Of a stretch of 50,654 bases of DNA, positions 33,224 to 42,547 are shown piece by piece. The notes below the pieces were generated by a model. That model saw only the letters and a list, made by a program, of their open reading frames with translations. It was not told where the DNA came from and did no database searches. A program made the position numbers and the translations under genes. This DNA is from Clostridia bacterium. Lineage in GTDB: Bacteria; Bacillota; Clostridia; UMGS1883. Every line of letters starts with the position of its first letter. Position 1 is the stretch's first letter. The stretch lies in contig JAFVPB010000017.1 in the NCBI GenBank assembly GCA_017505525.1, positions 1-50,654 of the forward strand, written 5' to 3'.

Positions 33224-35872
33224 TTATCTGAATATGAAGATACCGTTTTTCCTGTAAAGTCCGCGGATGAACACTCTGTCGCCAGGTCTTATATCGGCTG
33301 CAGTGATAGGATAAACCTCGCCTGTTTTGGAATCAAACAAGCATCCGCCCTGTTCTTCAACGGCATATTCGTTTGTCTTATCAAAACGTTCTTCGCCAAC
33401 ACGCAGTTTAACCTGACGGCCCTTAACATCAACTGCAAGCACTGTTCCGAGCGCTTCGTTGTAGTCCTCAAGAGTTACTCTGTCGTTCGCGGGATTCATA
33501 GCTTTTTCTGCAGTTATAAACTGACCGATGCTATATGCGTATCCGTCTGCATCTGTCATATACGAAATAACATCACCAGGTTTAAGGTCGCTATGTGTAT
33601 CTTTGTATTCCGATGTGGTATAGATTTCCACCAGGTTAGCACCCGTTGTTTTATTCGAGCTGTAACCCACAATCTTATAAACCTCGTTATCGTTTTCGTC
33701 TTTTGCTACCCAAACTTCTGAAATCATTATATTAAGTGATGATTCATAGCTTGAAGATGAGCTTTCAGGTGCAGTGTAGATAATAAGATCTCCCCTGAAG
33801 AACTCGTCTGCATTATAAATAACAAAGTTTACCAATGCCTCTGCCGGAATCTGACTGCGGCGGTAACGAATATACTGATCCTCACGCTCAAGGTCGTTCG
33901 GCAGCTTGAATATTACCGCATTTTCAGCAATAGAATAAGTGGTTCCTTTAAGGTTTGTACCCTTTGTCCAGTCGGTTTTAGCCATCTGATTTACAGCGGG
34001 CCAAACGTGCGATTGTACAATTGCATCTTCATCACTTTTTTCTGCTCTTTCTTCAATTACCGTATCAATAAAGATAATCTCACCATCTTCATTTTGCTTA
34101 TAACGAATAGGTTTAAAACAGATACTGTCTTTTTCCGCAAGCAGAATATCATTTGCTTCCTGTGCAGTAAGATTTGTTTTTCCGTCAACAGTTAATTCTT
34201 TTGCAAATTCAAGAACTTCCCAGAATCCTGATTCAGCATACACCTTCATCTGGTATTGCGGATTAAGCTTTGTTCCAACGCCGCCAAACTGCTTTAATAT
34301 AGCGTATTTAGACACATCGCTTGTTGCCACAATATCTGCCACTGTATTAAGTGCACTGATTTTTACGCTGACATTCAAGCCTGTCTCAAGCTCTATATCA
34401 TTCTCTCCACATCTTATAAGTTCCAGGCAAGACTCTGAAACAACGTATTCCTTATTATCAATTCTCAGGATATTTTCTTCTACAATATCGTCAATGGTGC
34501 TTGTGAGAGATTTGCTTGATGCGCCGACATAGATGTAGCTGTTATCGGCACTCTTTAATATACTTACAGTATCACCCGAAGCAATTTCAGATGGCAAAGC
34601 ACTTTTTCCATCCTTTGTAATCACAACTGTCTTCTTTTCGTCTTCATCCTCGTCAAGATCAATATAGTTCTTTCCGTCAAAGATTGAATTATACTTAAAA
34701 TACAACCTTACAGAAGGCGTCTTTGATATGTAGTCAACAATATATGTTTCATACACATTGATAATAGCTACATCATATTTGCCGTTTCTTTCTGATGAAG
34801 CAAAGGTGATGGTTCCTTCTTTTTCAAGAAGATCGTTATCAATTGAATAGCTAATTACCGCTTCTCCGTTATAAACGTAGGTTTTAATTGCAGTTGGTGT
34901 AACCTTTTTATCTGTGTCTTTGCTACGATAGCAAATCTTTCCACCAACAAATTCCAATTCTCCAAGCGGTGCTGTGAAAGAGGTATCGCTTTCATCAACA
35001 CCGACAAACGCTACTTTTTTCGATGTTTCGTTTTCAAGCAATGCATAAACACGCTTTCCTAAAAAAGCTGATGTATCTTCCGCATTTGTGATAAATCTAT
35101 GGCCGTCAATAGCAATTTCATCTTTTTCAAGATAAGCATTGGAATAAATATCTATTCCGCCTGCTGCACTGCACAAGCCACTGATTTCTGTGAGCCCGAA
35201 AATCATATCAAGAAGGTTTTTCCCATCGGTAGGCTTATATTCAGTTCTTGCACCCGCACTATATACTTCCATTAAATCAATGCTGAGTGCATTATAAACA
35301 AGCTGAGAAAGTTCTCCGCGGGTAATATATTTAGCTGCGCGGTAATCAATCTTATTCAATAAATTCAAACGATAAGCCATATTAAGGATTGCAGTGTCGT
35401 TATCAAACGATAATGTATAGCCTAAAATATCCATCAGCTCTTTAACTGCCATAAGATGAGTTACATTTTCATCTTTGGAAGTATCTACACCATAATTTTC
35501 ACTTTCAACACCACTGCCGTAACGAAGTTTTGTCATTATTGTCATATATTCTTCATAGCTGACAATGCCTTCTTCGTTGTAAAGACCTTCGCTGTCAAAC
35601 GAAAGCAATCCAAGTGCCGCCATTATATTGTCGGCTTTTGCATATTTTAATGTTTCAGTTACTTTTTCTTCCTGTGGACTGTCTGTACCAGCATCGTCCA
35701 CTCTTGTCATGTATGGAATATCATATTTCCACACATCATCCATATAATCAAGGTTTTCGCGGATGGTTTTTTCTAAAAACTCCATATTATGAGCAGAAGC
35801 TATCGAACCAAATGGCACAATAAGTGCAAGAAGAATCGTAAGTACTCGATAAAGTGTATTATGTTTTCTCAT
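33224..35872 (-). CDS. Large exported protein with degenerate SLH-like N-terminal region
   Basis: 882 aa. Signal peptide about 1-27 (ILLALIVPFGSIASA). Residues 60-210 contain SLH-like repeats (NIMAALGLLSFDSEGLYNEE, GIVSYEEYMTIMTKL, AAKYITRGELSQLVYNAL) with only one clear TRGE motif. The remaining 670 residues are beta-rich, with repeated small strands and an end (GTVLAVDVKGRQVKLRVGEE, RPGDRVFIRG) resembling OB/SH3-like barrels. I do not recognise a catalytic domain. Its start is coupled to the 1314-aa gene (AAGGGGG in that gene's last codons). A structural surface-layer partner is the likely role. Confidence 0.7.
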   Translation of the reverse strand: MRKHNTLYRVLTILLALIVPFGSIASAHNMEFLEKTIRENLDYMDDVWKYDIPYMTRVDDAGTDSPQEEKVTETLKYAKADNIMAALGLLSFDSEGLYNEEGIVSYEEYMTIMTKLRYGSGVESENYGVDTSKDENVTHLMAVKELMDILGYTLSFDNDTAILNMAYRLNLLNKIDYRAAKYITRGELSQLVYNALSIDLMEVYSAGARTEYKPTDGKNLLDMIFGLTEISGLCSAAGGIDIYSNAYLEKDEIAIDGHRFITNAEDTSAFLGKRVYALLENETSKKVAFVGVDESDTSFTAPLGELEFVGGKICYRSKDTDKKVTPTAIKTYVYNGEAVISYSIDNDLLEKEGTITFASSERNGKYDVAIINVYETYIVDYISKTPSVRLYFKYNSIFDGKNYIDLDEDEDEKKTVVITKDGKSALPSEIASGDTVSILKSADNSYIYVGASSKSLTSTIDDIVEENILRIDNKEYVVSESCLELIRCGENDIELETGLNVSVKISALNTVADIVATSDVSKYAILKQFGGVGTKLNPQYQMKVYAESGFWEVLEFAKELTVDGKTNLTAQEANDILLAEKDSICFKPIRYKQNEDGEIIFIDTVIEERAEKSDEDAIVQSHVWPAVNQMAKTDWTKGTNLKGTTYSIAENAVIFKLPNDLEREDQYIRYRRSQIPAEALVNFVIYNADEFFRGDLIIYTAPESSSSSYESSLNIMISEVWVAKDENDNEVYKIVGYSSNKTTGANLVEIYTTSEYKDTHSDLKPGDVISYMTDADGYAYSIGQFITAEKAMNPANDRVTLEDYNEALGTVLAVDVKGRQVKLRVGEERFDKTNEYAVEEQGGCLFDSKTGEVYPITAADIRPGDRVFIRGLYRKNGIFIFR

Positions 35873-35874
35873 AC

Positions 35875-38800
35875 TTATTTATCCCCCTTTTCCGTTTCTG
35901 CAAAATTATGAAGTCGCATTACCATTGTAGCTGTCTGCGCTCTTGTAACATCACCAAGAGGAGCAAATTCTGTTGCGCTCATACCATTGAGAAGTTTAAT
36001 TCCCACTGCCTGCTGAACGTATCCGTATGCCCAGGATTGAATCTGATTGCTATCGGCAAATGCTAAATCCGCCGACTGAATCTGAGCTTCGGGATAAGCG
36101 GCTTTAACTGCGGCAATAAGAATTTTACAAATTTCTGCTCTTGAAACATTTCTGTTTGGATAGAAATTAGTATCTCGGCTGATAATTCCCTTATCAACTG
36201 CCGTCTGTAAATACTTGGCTACAGCATCTGCATCTGAAATATCTCCGAATATTTCTGTGTATTCGCTTTCTCCAAGTCCCAGAGTTTTCATCACGCAGAT
36301 TAAAAATTCTGCTCTGGTGATTTTCTCTTGTGGCATAAATTCGTTTTCTGAAACATTTTCCATTATGCCGTTGCTAAGCACAAACTGTATTCCATCGCGC
36401 ATCCACTCGGAATATTTTTCAAGATTATCTTTTCCTGCCTCAGGTTTAGTATCAATGTCGGGCACTACTATCGGTGTTGGAGATACTACTACGCGAGAAG
36501 GTGCTCCACCTCCGCCAGCTCCGCCTGCACCGCCACCGGAAGATTTTTTATATGTAGCACTTACTGTTTCACCCTCAAATGGCTTTAATGTAGCAACGGG
36601 TGTAACCTTAAGTGTTATTTCAGAGTTTCCGTAGGTTGAAGCATCAAGTGTAGTGCCTGTGCCAACACGTTTTCCTTTAACATACCATTCATAAATTGAT
36701 TCTCCCTGTGAAATATTGCAGGGGTGTGTATACTTGAAGCTTGCGCCAAGCAAATCTCCTGAAAGCTTCTTTATAGAAACTTTTGTTGCAACAGGCTTAG
36801 CCGCTGCATAAACAAGTGAAGATTCATGCTCTGTGCCATCTGTATAAGGTTCTTCATCAGATGCAGGAGCTACATACACGCGAATCTTTTTATCAACATC
36901 GTCTTCTGTTACCTTATATGTTTTCTCTGTTCCAATCGGAGTTTCTGTTTCTCCGTCCATACGAACCCAACGGTAAGTTGTATTTCCTTCGCCATCGCCG
37001 TTATCGTCAAAGAATGTGTAAGATGCAGTTAAAACTTCATCTACTGCAAATGTTCCTTTAATAGTAACATCTTTCGCTACAGGCGCTTTGGGATATACAA
37101 CGTAAGGACTTGAAACCGTTTTACCTACCTTGCCTTTTTCGGTTTTAGGTGTAACCTTTGCAATAATATGTTTATCCTCATATCCGCTTGCAATCGTATA
37201 GTATTTTCCTGTTGCCAGAGGCTCAATCGGTTTGTAGTCAGTAGCATCTACATTTTTATAGAACCACTGAATTTCAGTTCCTTCTTCAAGTTCTCCGTCA
37301 ACCTGAGCATAGTCGTACTTACATTCAAGTGTGCTTCCGAGTTCCACTCTTCCATCAATTCTTACGTTTTCTGCACGTGGATCAACGCTGTTATTTGGAA
37401 GAAGTGTAATTTCAACTGTTTTTGTTCTGCCTGCTAAAAGAACTTCGTCTTCCTGAGCATCTGCACCCATAAATGTGGGATTACATGTTGCAAGCACCTT
37501 TACTTTTGTATCGCTTGATGCCATATCAGTAACAATGAGCTTGTCGCCTTCGATATAAACGCCCTGCTTTTCTGCTTTAAGGCTCCATGTAATTGGCGCT
37601 TCGCCGTTTGTGAAGCCATCAAGCGTACCAAGCTGGTTGTATGCCGTTCCGATAAGTTCAACTTCTACGCTTCCTTTTGTAGGAATTGTTACTTCAGTTT
37701 CAGTTTTTGAGCAATCAATATCAGCTACCATAAGTTCACCAACATAGAAATCGTCCACATAATATGTGTTGCCCGCTGTCCAGCATGTAACCGTACTGAT
37801 AATTGATATATCTGTTGTGTTTTCATTTTTAACCATTCTTGTGAGGCGTCTCCACTCGGGAGTTGCACCCGATGCAAGTGCAGGATACTGTGTTTCATCT
37901 GTATCAACACTGGTACCGCCCGATGTATACATAATTAATCCTGCTGTGTTTCCTGCTGTGGGAATAGCCATAGCAGATATAAGATAAATTTTTTGTGGTT
38001 TTCCTGTGATAGACTGAAAATACAACTTCTGAATGTCTGTTCTTTCCTTAGGTGCTACAAAAGCAGAATAATCGCCTCTGTATGCAAATGAGGTTGTTGC
38101 TATAAGACCTGCCCATGTGCTTGTTGATTGTATCGTCCATGAACTTGGCGTATTTGATGCGTTAAAGTCTTCAAAGCTTGAATTCTTTATAAGGTTACTT
38201 CCATCTCTGCGAGCCTGGAGGATTTCTGCCATTGGAACTTTATGTTCTTCACTTACCCAGATGCTTTCAGATGGATACTCAGTATCATCATTAGGCTCTT
38301 CCTTGGAAACAGGGATTACCTTAACAAAAACATAATGGTCTGCTTCATCTTCTGTAAGCGTATATGTTTCCCCTGTGCCGATTTCAACCTCTTCCTCACG
38401 GTCGAGTCGGTACCATGTGATAACGGTACCGCCCTCTTTGGATACACCAAAGTCATTTCCGTCGATATATGTATATTTTGCTGTAAGGGTATCGCCAATA
38501 GCAAAATCATTTTCAAATGTGCCAATAATTTTAACGTCTTTCACAATTGGCGCCATGGGTTCCATTAATGCACCGCTTGTAAATGTTTCACCCGGCACAC
38601 CGCTTTGTGTTTTAGGTGTAATCTTAACTATAAAAGCACAACCCTCAGGGTAATCTTCGGGAATATCAAATTCCTTTTCATTAGCACCTTCAATCGGTGA
38701 ATAATCTGCCTCCTCGGGAGTTTTGCAGTACCACTGATATTCGGGTGTTCCCTCAGTTTTACCTTCTACCTGAGCATAAGTGTAATCACAACTGATTGTA

Positions 38801-39819
38801 GTTCCGGGAGTTGGCTCACCATCAAGAATAATATCCAGGGCTCTTGGAAGAGTGTAGTCGTTAGGTGTAAGAGTAATTTCGATTACTTCTTCTCTTCCTT
38901 TTAAATATAAATTCTTAAGGTCAGCATCTTCTTCTTCAAGCTGATAATCAAGTATTGAGGGATTGCAACTTGCAACTACCTTTACTGTAGTATCGCTTGA
39001 TGCTTTACTATCAATAATAAGATTATTTCCTTCAATTCTTACGCCCTGCTTTTCTTCTGCAAGGCTCCATACAACAGGAGCGACGTCGCCCTCCAGGCCT
39101 TCATTATCACCTGCCTGGTTATATGCTGTGCCGCTTAAAGCAATTTTAACTTCAGCTTCATTATCTTTCGGTATCACCGCACTTCTTACAATAGCCGAGC
39201 AATCAATTCCCGCTACCATAAGTTCGCTGAAATATATATCGTCAAGATAATATTCTGCACCATCTGAATAACAGAGAGCTATAGGTGCAGCCTTTTCACT
39301 GTCATTAAGTGCCTGAACAACCATATGGCCGTTTTTCCATTTTGGCTCTCCCTGTGCCGGTGGTGATACATGCTCATTATTTCTTGCATCTCCATAACCA
39401 GGGTCAATATCATCAAGCCCAGCTCCTGGATATAGAACAATATTATTGGTATTGCCCTCACCCCATGCCATCATCGTAGAAAGAAGATAATATCTTCCTT
39501 CTTTAATTGAAATAGTAGGATTTGGAGTAAAGAGTTGCCAGCTGCTTGTTAATTTTGACACTACCTTGGCAGCGCTTCCTCCGTTATACACAACATCTGT
39601 AGTATAAGATAAAACCCCTCCGTCGTTCCAGCCTGTAAGCACGCCGTCTGTAAGCTCAAAACCGGGGTTAGAATAAAAGTTTGTTTCCGCACGAAGTTCT
39701 TTCAAAAACTCAGACTCATAGTTATAATAAGTCTTCGGTGCTGCACAAACCACGCTTGGCACAAGTGCCAGATTAAAAAGCATTACTATAGAAAGTAATA
39801 AGCCTATCCATTTGCGCAT
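35875..39819 (-). CDS. Giant SLH-anchored modular surface protein
   Basis: 1314 aa. Signal peptide about 1-27. Two large repeats (about 45-560 and 560-1010) each hold a jelly-roll carbohydrate-binding-like part (NPGFELTDGVLTGW or NSSFEDFNASNTPSSW, ending LDDIYFSELMVAGI or VDDFYVGELMVADI), an Ig-like part (AYNQ-x-G, WSL-x-x-EKQGV) and further Ig-like modules (TYTLTEDE, TYKVTEDD). A Gly-rich linker near 1095 leads to three SLH motifs at 1136-1306 (ITRAEF, VSRAEI, VTRAQT), which anchor to pyruvylated cell-wall polymer. It likely displays glycan-binding modules on the cell. GGAGAAG precedes the start. Confidence 0.85.
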   Translation of the reverse strand: MRKWIGLLLSIVMLFNLALVPSVVCAAPKTYYNYESEFLKELRAETNFYSNPGFELTDGVLTGWNDGGVLSYTTDVVYNGGSAAKVVSKLTSSWQLFTPNPTISIKEGRYYLLSTMMAWGEGNTNNIVLYPGAGLDDIDPGYGDARNNEHVSPPAQGEPKWKNGHMVVQALNDSEKAAPIALCYSDGAEYYLDDIYFSELMVAGIDCSAIVRSAVIPKDNEAEVKIALSGTAYNQAGDNEGLEGDVAPVVWSLAEEKQGVRIEGNNLIIDSKASSDTTVKVVASCNPSILDYQLEEEDADLKNLYLKGREEVIEITLTPNDYTLPRALDIILDGEPTPGTTISCDYTYAQVEGKTEGTPEYQWYCKTPEEADYSPIEGANEKEFDIPEDYPEGCAFIVKITPKTQSGVPGETFTSGALMEPMAPIVKDVKIIGTFENDFAIGDTLTAKYTYIDGNDFGVSKEGGTVITWYRLDREEEVEIGTGETYTLTEDEADHYVFVKVIPVSKEEPNDDTEYPSESIWVSEEHKVPMAEILQARRDGSNLIKNSSFEDFNASNTPSSWTIQSTSTWAGLIATTSFAYRGDYSAFVAPKERTDIQKLYFQSITGKPQKIYLISAMAIPTAGNTAGLIMYTSGGTSVDTDETQYPALASGATPEWRRLTRMVKNENTTDISIISTVTCWTAGNTYYVDDFYVGELMVADIDCSKTETEVTIPTKGSVEVELIGTAYNQLGTLDGFTNGEAPITWSLKAEKQGVYIEGDKLIVTDMASSDTKVKVLATCNPTFMGADAQEDEVLLAGRTKTVEITLLPNNSVDPRAENVRIDGRVELGSTLECKYDYAQVDGELEEGTEIQWFYKNVDATDYKPIEPLATGKYYTIASGYEDKHIIAKVTPKTEKGKVGKTVSSPYVVYPKAPVAKDVTIKGTFAVDEVLTASYTFFDDNGDGEGNTTYRWVRMDGETETPIGTEKTYKVTEDDVDKKIRVYVAPASDEEPYTDGTEHESSLVYAAAKPVATKVSIKKLSGDLLGASFKYTHPCNISQGESIYEWYVKGKRVGTGTTLDASTYGNSEITLKVTPVATLKPFEGETVSATYKKSSGGGAGGAGGGGAPSRVVVSPTPIVVPDIDTKPEAGKDNLEKYSEWMRDGIQFVLSNGIMENVSENEFMPQEKITRAEFLICVMKTLGLGESEYTEIFGDISDADAVAKYLQTAVDKGIISRDTNFYPNRNVSRAEICKILIAAVKAAYPEAQIQSADLAFADSNQIQSWAYGYVQQAVGIKLLNGMSATEFAPLGDVTRAQTATMVMRLHNFAETEKGDK

Positions 39820-39862
39820 TTTTTCACTTCTCCTTTCAGTTTATCTAACGAGAAGATCTCTG

Positions 39863-39896
39863 TTTCCGTTGGCAACATTTTTGTTGCCAACGGAAA
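39863..39896 (-). promoter_or_regulatory. 15-bp hairpin between the beta-helix and SLH protein genes
   Basis: Perfect stem TTTCCGTTGGCAACA / TGTTGCCAACGGAAA with a 4-nt loop, 43 nt before the start of the SLH protein gene, inside the operon. No U-tract follows on the minus strand, so it probably protects or processes the mRNA rather than ending it. Confidence 0.55.
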
Positions 39897-39909
39897 TTTC
39901 AGTTTGATC

Positions 39910-42522
39910 TTAATAAATGTTTAGGTAGTTATAGAGATAATTGATGATTTCTTTATCGTTTTCAGGATTGAATAAATCTTCTGCATCACTGATTGCAATT
40001 AAACCACAGTTATCCCAGAATACGTGCTTGTCAAACAGATTAGAGATTTCTCTGAGAGGAACAAGCGTTCTTCCCTCTGAAACAACAGGTGCACTTTCAA
40101 GTGTAATTGCTTCACCGTTCTTTGAAGCAGCAGTCTGTCCAACTGTCATTTCAAGAGTTGCTTCAGCGCCTTTTATTTTAATTCCCTTTGTTGCTGCATC
40201 GTATGTTACCTCTGCACCAAGAGCTTCTGCTATAAAGCGGATCGGAACAAAAGTTTTATCTCCGATAAGCTTGGGAACAACCTTTATGTTTTCAGGATCT
40301 ATCTGCGTGTCTGCGTGCTTACTGCGTGCAAGCGGGCTGTTAAGGCAAAGCACAACTGCATCCTTTACTCTGTAGAGTGCGCGGTTATCATATCTTCCCA
40401 TACGAGAGAACGGAAGAGATATGAATTCGGGATTGGTTTTGAATATAACCGAATCCTCTTTTAAGAGGTAATTACGGTTTTTCATATCATAGAAACCGGG
40501 GTCCTTACTAAGCTTGATATTTCCTTTCTCCTCGAGAAGTGTTGCATGAGAAGTCTGGCCGAATTTATTATCCTGCGTATTGATATACACATTGTTAATC
40601 GATTTGTTGTTAACGGGAATCGAAATAACACTTTTATCAAGCGAAGGAATCATTTCGGGATAACGCTCGGTAAAGAGTGGTTTCTTCCACTGCTCTTCGG
40701 CTGGGTCTTTCCAATGAGGACTATTGAATACCGTACCTGCATATCTTGCATACGCCTTATCATAGTCGTGCACAAAGTCGGAATTGTAATTCAGGAAAAC
40801 GCCGCATTCCGAATTAATAACAATATTGTTATAGAAGGTGTTATCGTGGCCGCCATTTATCATAAATGCTTCGTTCTGCACGTTTTCAATTATGTTACCC
40901 ATAGCGGTAACACCGCACTGGCTACCATCGAGGTAGATAGCTCTCGAACCTGCTCCACCCTCGCTTGATGAATAAAGGTCGTGAATGTAGTTATAGCGAA
41001 GCTGCTGACCTCTCACCAAAAATGTCTGTCCTGTGTAGAGTGCACCCATATCGTCCGACTCTTTTAATACATCGTAAACTTCGTTATATTCAATAATGCT
41101 GTCAAATCCGCCGATCATAATGCCAGCGTGAGGTCCGTCGTGCACTTCATTATACGAAGCTCTGTTTTCAACACCGTTTGTCTCAATTCCACCGCGATAG
41201 GTTTTAGAAAGACGCGAATATCTGTTAAAATGACAGTTTTCAACATAACTGTAACCCGGTGTTAAATCGTTGATTATTCCCGAGAATACTCTAACGCCGC
41301 CGTCAACATCGTGAATATAGCAGTTTATAACTCCGCAATACTGGGTATTCGGCTGGAGTTCAATTGCATAGTCGGCTGTATATTTGATTTCAGCATCCAT
41401 AAAACGGATATGATGGCCTGATTCAACAATAACTGCACCGGCTCTCATAGTAGAAATATTAATTCCTTTAAAATCAATATACGAAGCACCCTTAACGGTA
41501 ATAGCATCTGCCTCAAGAAGTGAAAGAGTTACTTCTGATTTTGCACCAAAACTTTTTGGAGGATACATATAGAGCATAGCAGTATCATTATCGAGATAAT
41601 ACTCGCCGGGAGTATCAATTTCTTCAAGCAAGTTATACACATAGAAGCTCTGCCCCTCTATAACACCGTAAACACTACCCTGATGTCCCTCAAGGCTGTT
41701 TGCCACTGTATCGATGTTTGATATAAACACCGACTGGTCAGCCCAATCGTAACGCCAGTAACCATGTAAGATAGCATTTTTTGCATTCACCCATTTATCA
41801 ATACGCTTGTCGCCTGGTGTGATTATAAAGGGTTCAACATATTCTTCCTTGTCTTTTAAGTCGCCCGGATAACCCTGCCTTATAACTCTCTGTATTTTCA
41901 TACTGTCGCTATTGGGGTATCTTGCAACAGTTAAAAGCGTATCATCTACTACCAGTTCCGGTGGAAGATATGCTGGACGATTTGGCTTAACAGGTGTTCT
42001 GTAGCTATATGCACCGCGAAGGTAATAAGCACCAAACTCACTGAAGCCAAGCTCTTTAAGGTTAATCTGTAAAACCTTATCGCGAGCTGCCTCTTCAACA
42101 ATTCTTGATTTAATTGCCTCATCAGCAATCGGCACAAACTTATCAGCAGGAAGTGCCGCACCGCCAACTAAGGTTGCCTTTTCCCCGGGATAGTTACGAT
42201 ATACAATTGGTGCTTTTTCCGTTCCTGAATCTTCTGCAGTAAATGTAAGCCCTTCTTTAAGCTGATAATTTCCTCCGCGAAGATATACAACAAACCCCTC
42301 TGCAGGTGAAACGCCTGCAGCTTTTAATGCTCTGATTTTATCTCTTGCTGCATTTATGGTAGCAAACGGATTTTCCTCTGTACCATCGCCATTGTCGCTT
42401 CCTGTGGGAGATACATAAATATATTCCTTACCACTGTCCATCATGGCAAATGTCGTCATTTGCGGCATGCAAACAAGGAAAGTAGCTATAGCAACGATAA
42501 GTGCTCCTATTTTCTTAAACAT
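39910..42522 (-). CDS. Exported right-handed beta-helix protein with copper-amine-oxidase-N-like domain
   Basis: 870 aa. Signal peptide about 1-26. YVSPTGSDNGDGTEENPFATINAARDKI (about 35-62), GGNYQLKEGLTFTAEDSGTEKAPIVYRNYPGEKATLVGG and a long beta-helix (residues 330-600 with Asn/Gly-rich turns, e.g. NEVHDGPHAGIMIGGFDSIIEYNEV) match the pectate-lyase-like family that includes GH141 glycosidases; I cannot fix catalytic residues. Residues 735-845 are a copper amine oxidase N-type domain (FVPIRFIAEALGAEVTYDAA, RTLVPLREI) as in the 471-aa protein. It probably cuts a plant or host polysaccharide at the cell surface. Second gene of the surface operon. Confidence 0.8.
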   Translation of the reverse strand: MFKKIGALIVAIATFLVCMPQMTTFAMMDSGKEYIYVSPTGSDNGDGTEENPFATINAARDKIRALKAAGVSPAEGFVVYLRGGNYQLKEGLTFTAEDSGTEKAPIVYRNYPGEKATLVGGAALPADKFVPIADEAIKSRIVEEAARDKVLQINLKELGFSEFGAYYLRGAYSYRTPVKPNRPAYLPPELVVDDTLLTVARYPNSDSMKIQRVIRQGYPGDLKDKEEYVEPFIITPGDKRIDKWVNAKNAILHGYWRYDWADQSVFISNIDTVANSLEGHQGSVYGVIEGQSFYVYNLLEEIDTPGEYYLDNDTAMLYMYPPKSFGAKSEVTLSLLEADAITVKGASYIDFKGINISTMRAGAVIVESGHHIRFMDAEIKYTADYAIELQPNTQYCGVINCYIHDVDGGVRVFSGIINDLTPGYSYVENCHFNRYSRLSKTYRGGIETNGVENRASYNEVHDGPHAGIMIGGFDSIIEYNEVYDVLKESDDMGALYTGQTFLVRGQQLRYNYIHDLYSSSEGGAGSRAIYLDGSQCGVTAMGNIIENVQNEAFMINGGHDNTFYNNIVINSECGVFLNYNSDFVHDYDKAYARYAGTVFNSPHWKDPAEEQWKKPLFTERYPEMIPSLDKSVISIPVNNKSINNVYINTQDNKFGQTSHATLLEEKGNIKLSKDPGFYDMKNRNYLLKEDSVIFKTNPEFISLPFSRMGRYDNRALYRVKDAVVLCLNSPLARSKHADTQIDPENIKVVPKLIGDKTFVPIRFIAEALGAEVTYDAATKGIKIKGAEATLEMTVGQTAASKNGEAITLESAPVVSEGRTLVPLREISNLFDKHVFWDNCGLIAISDAEDLFNPENDKEIINYLYNYLNIY

Positions 42523-42547
42523 ATTATCTTCCTTTCTGTCTGTAGCC

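Noticed and set aside
33224-35872. Calling the 882-aa protein a fully SLH-anchored protein
   Set aside because: Only weak SLH-like repeats with one TRGE motif are visible at its N-terminus; anchoring is unproven.
31798-42522. Copper-dependent oxidase activity from the copper-amine-oxidase-N hits
   Set aside because: Only the small N-terminal-type domain is present; in Clostridia it is a surface or structural module without the catalytic oxidase domain.
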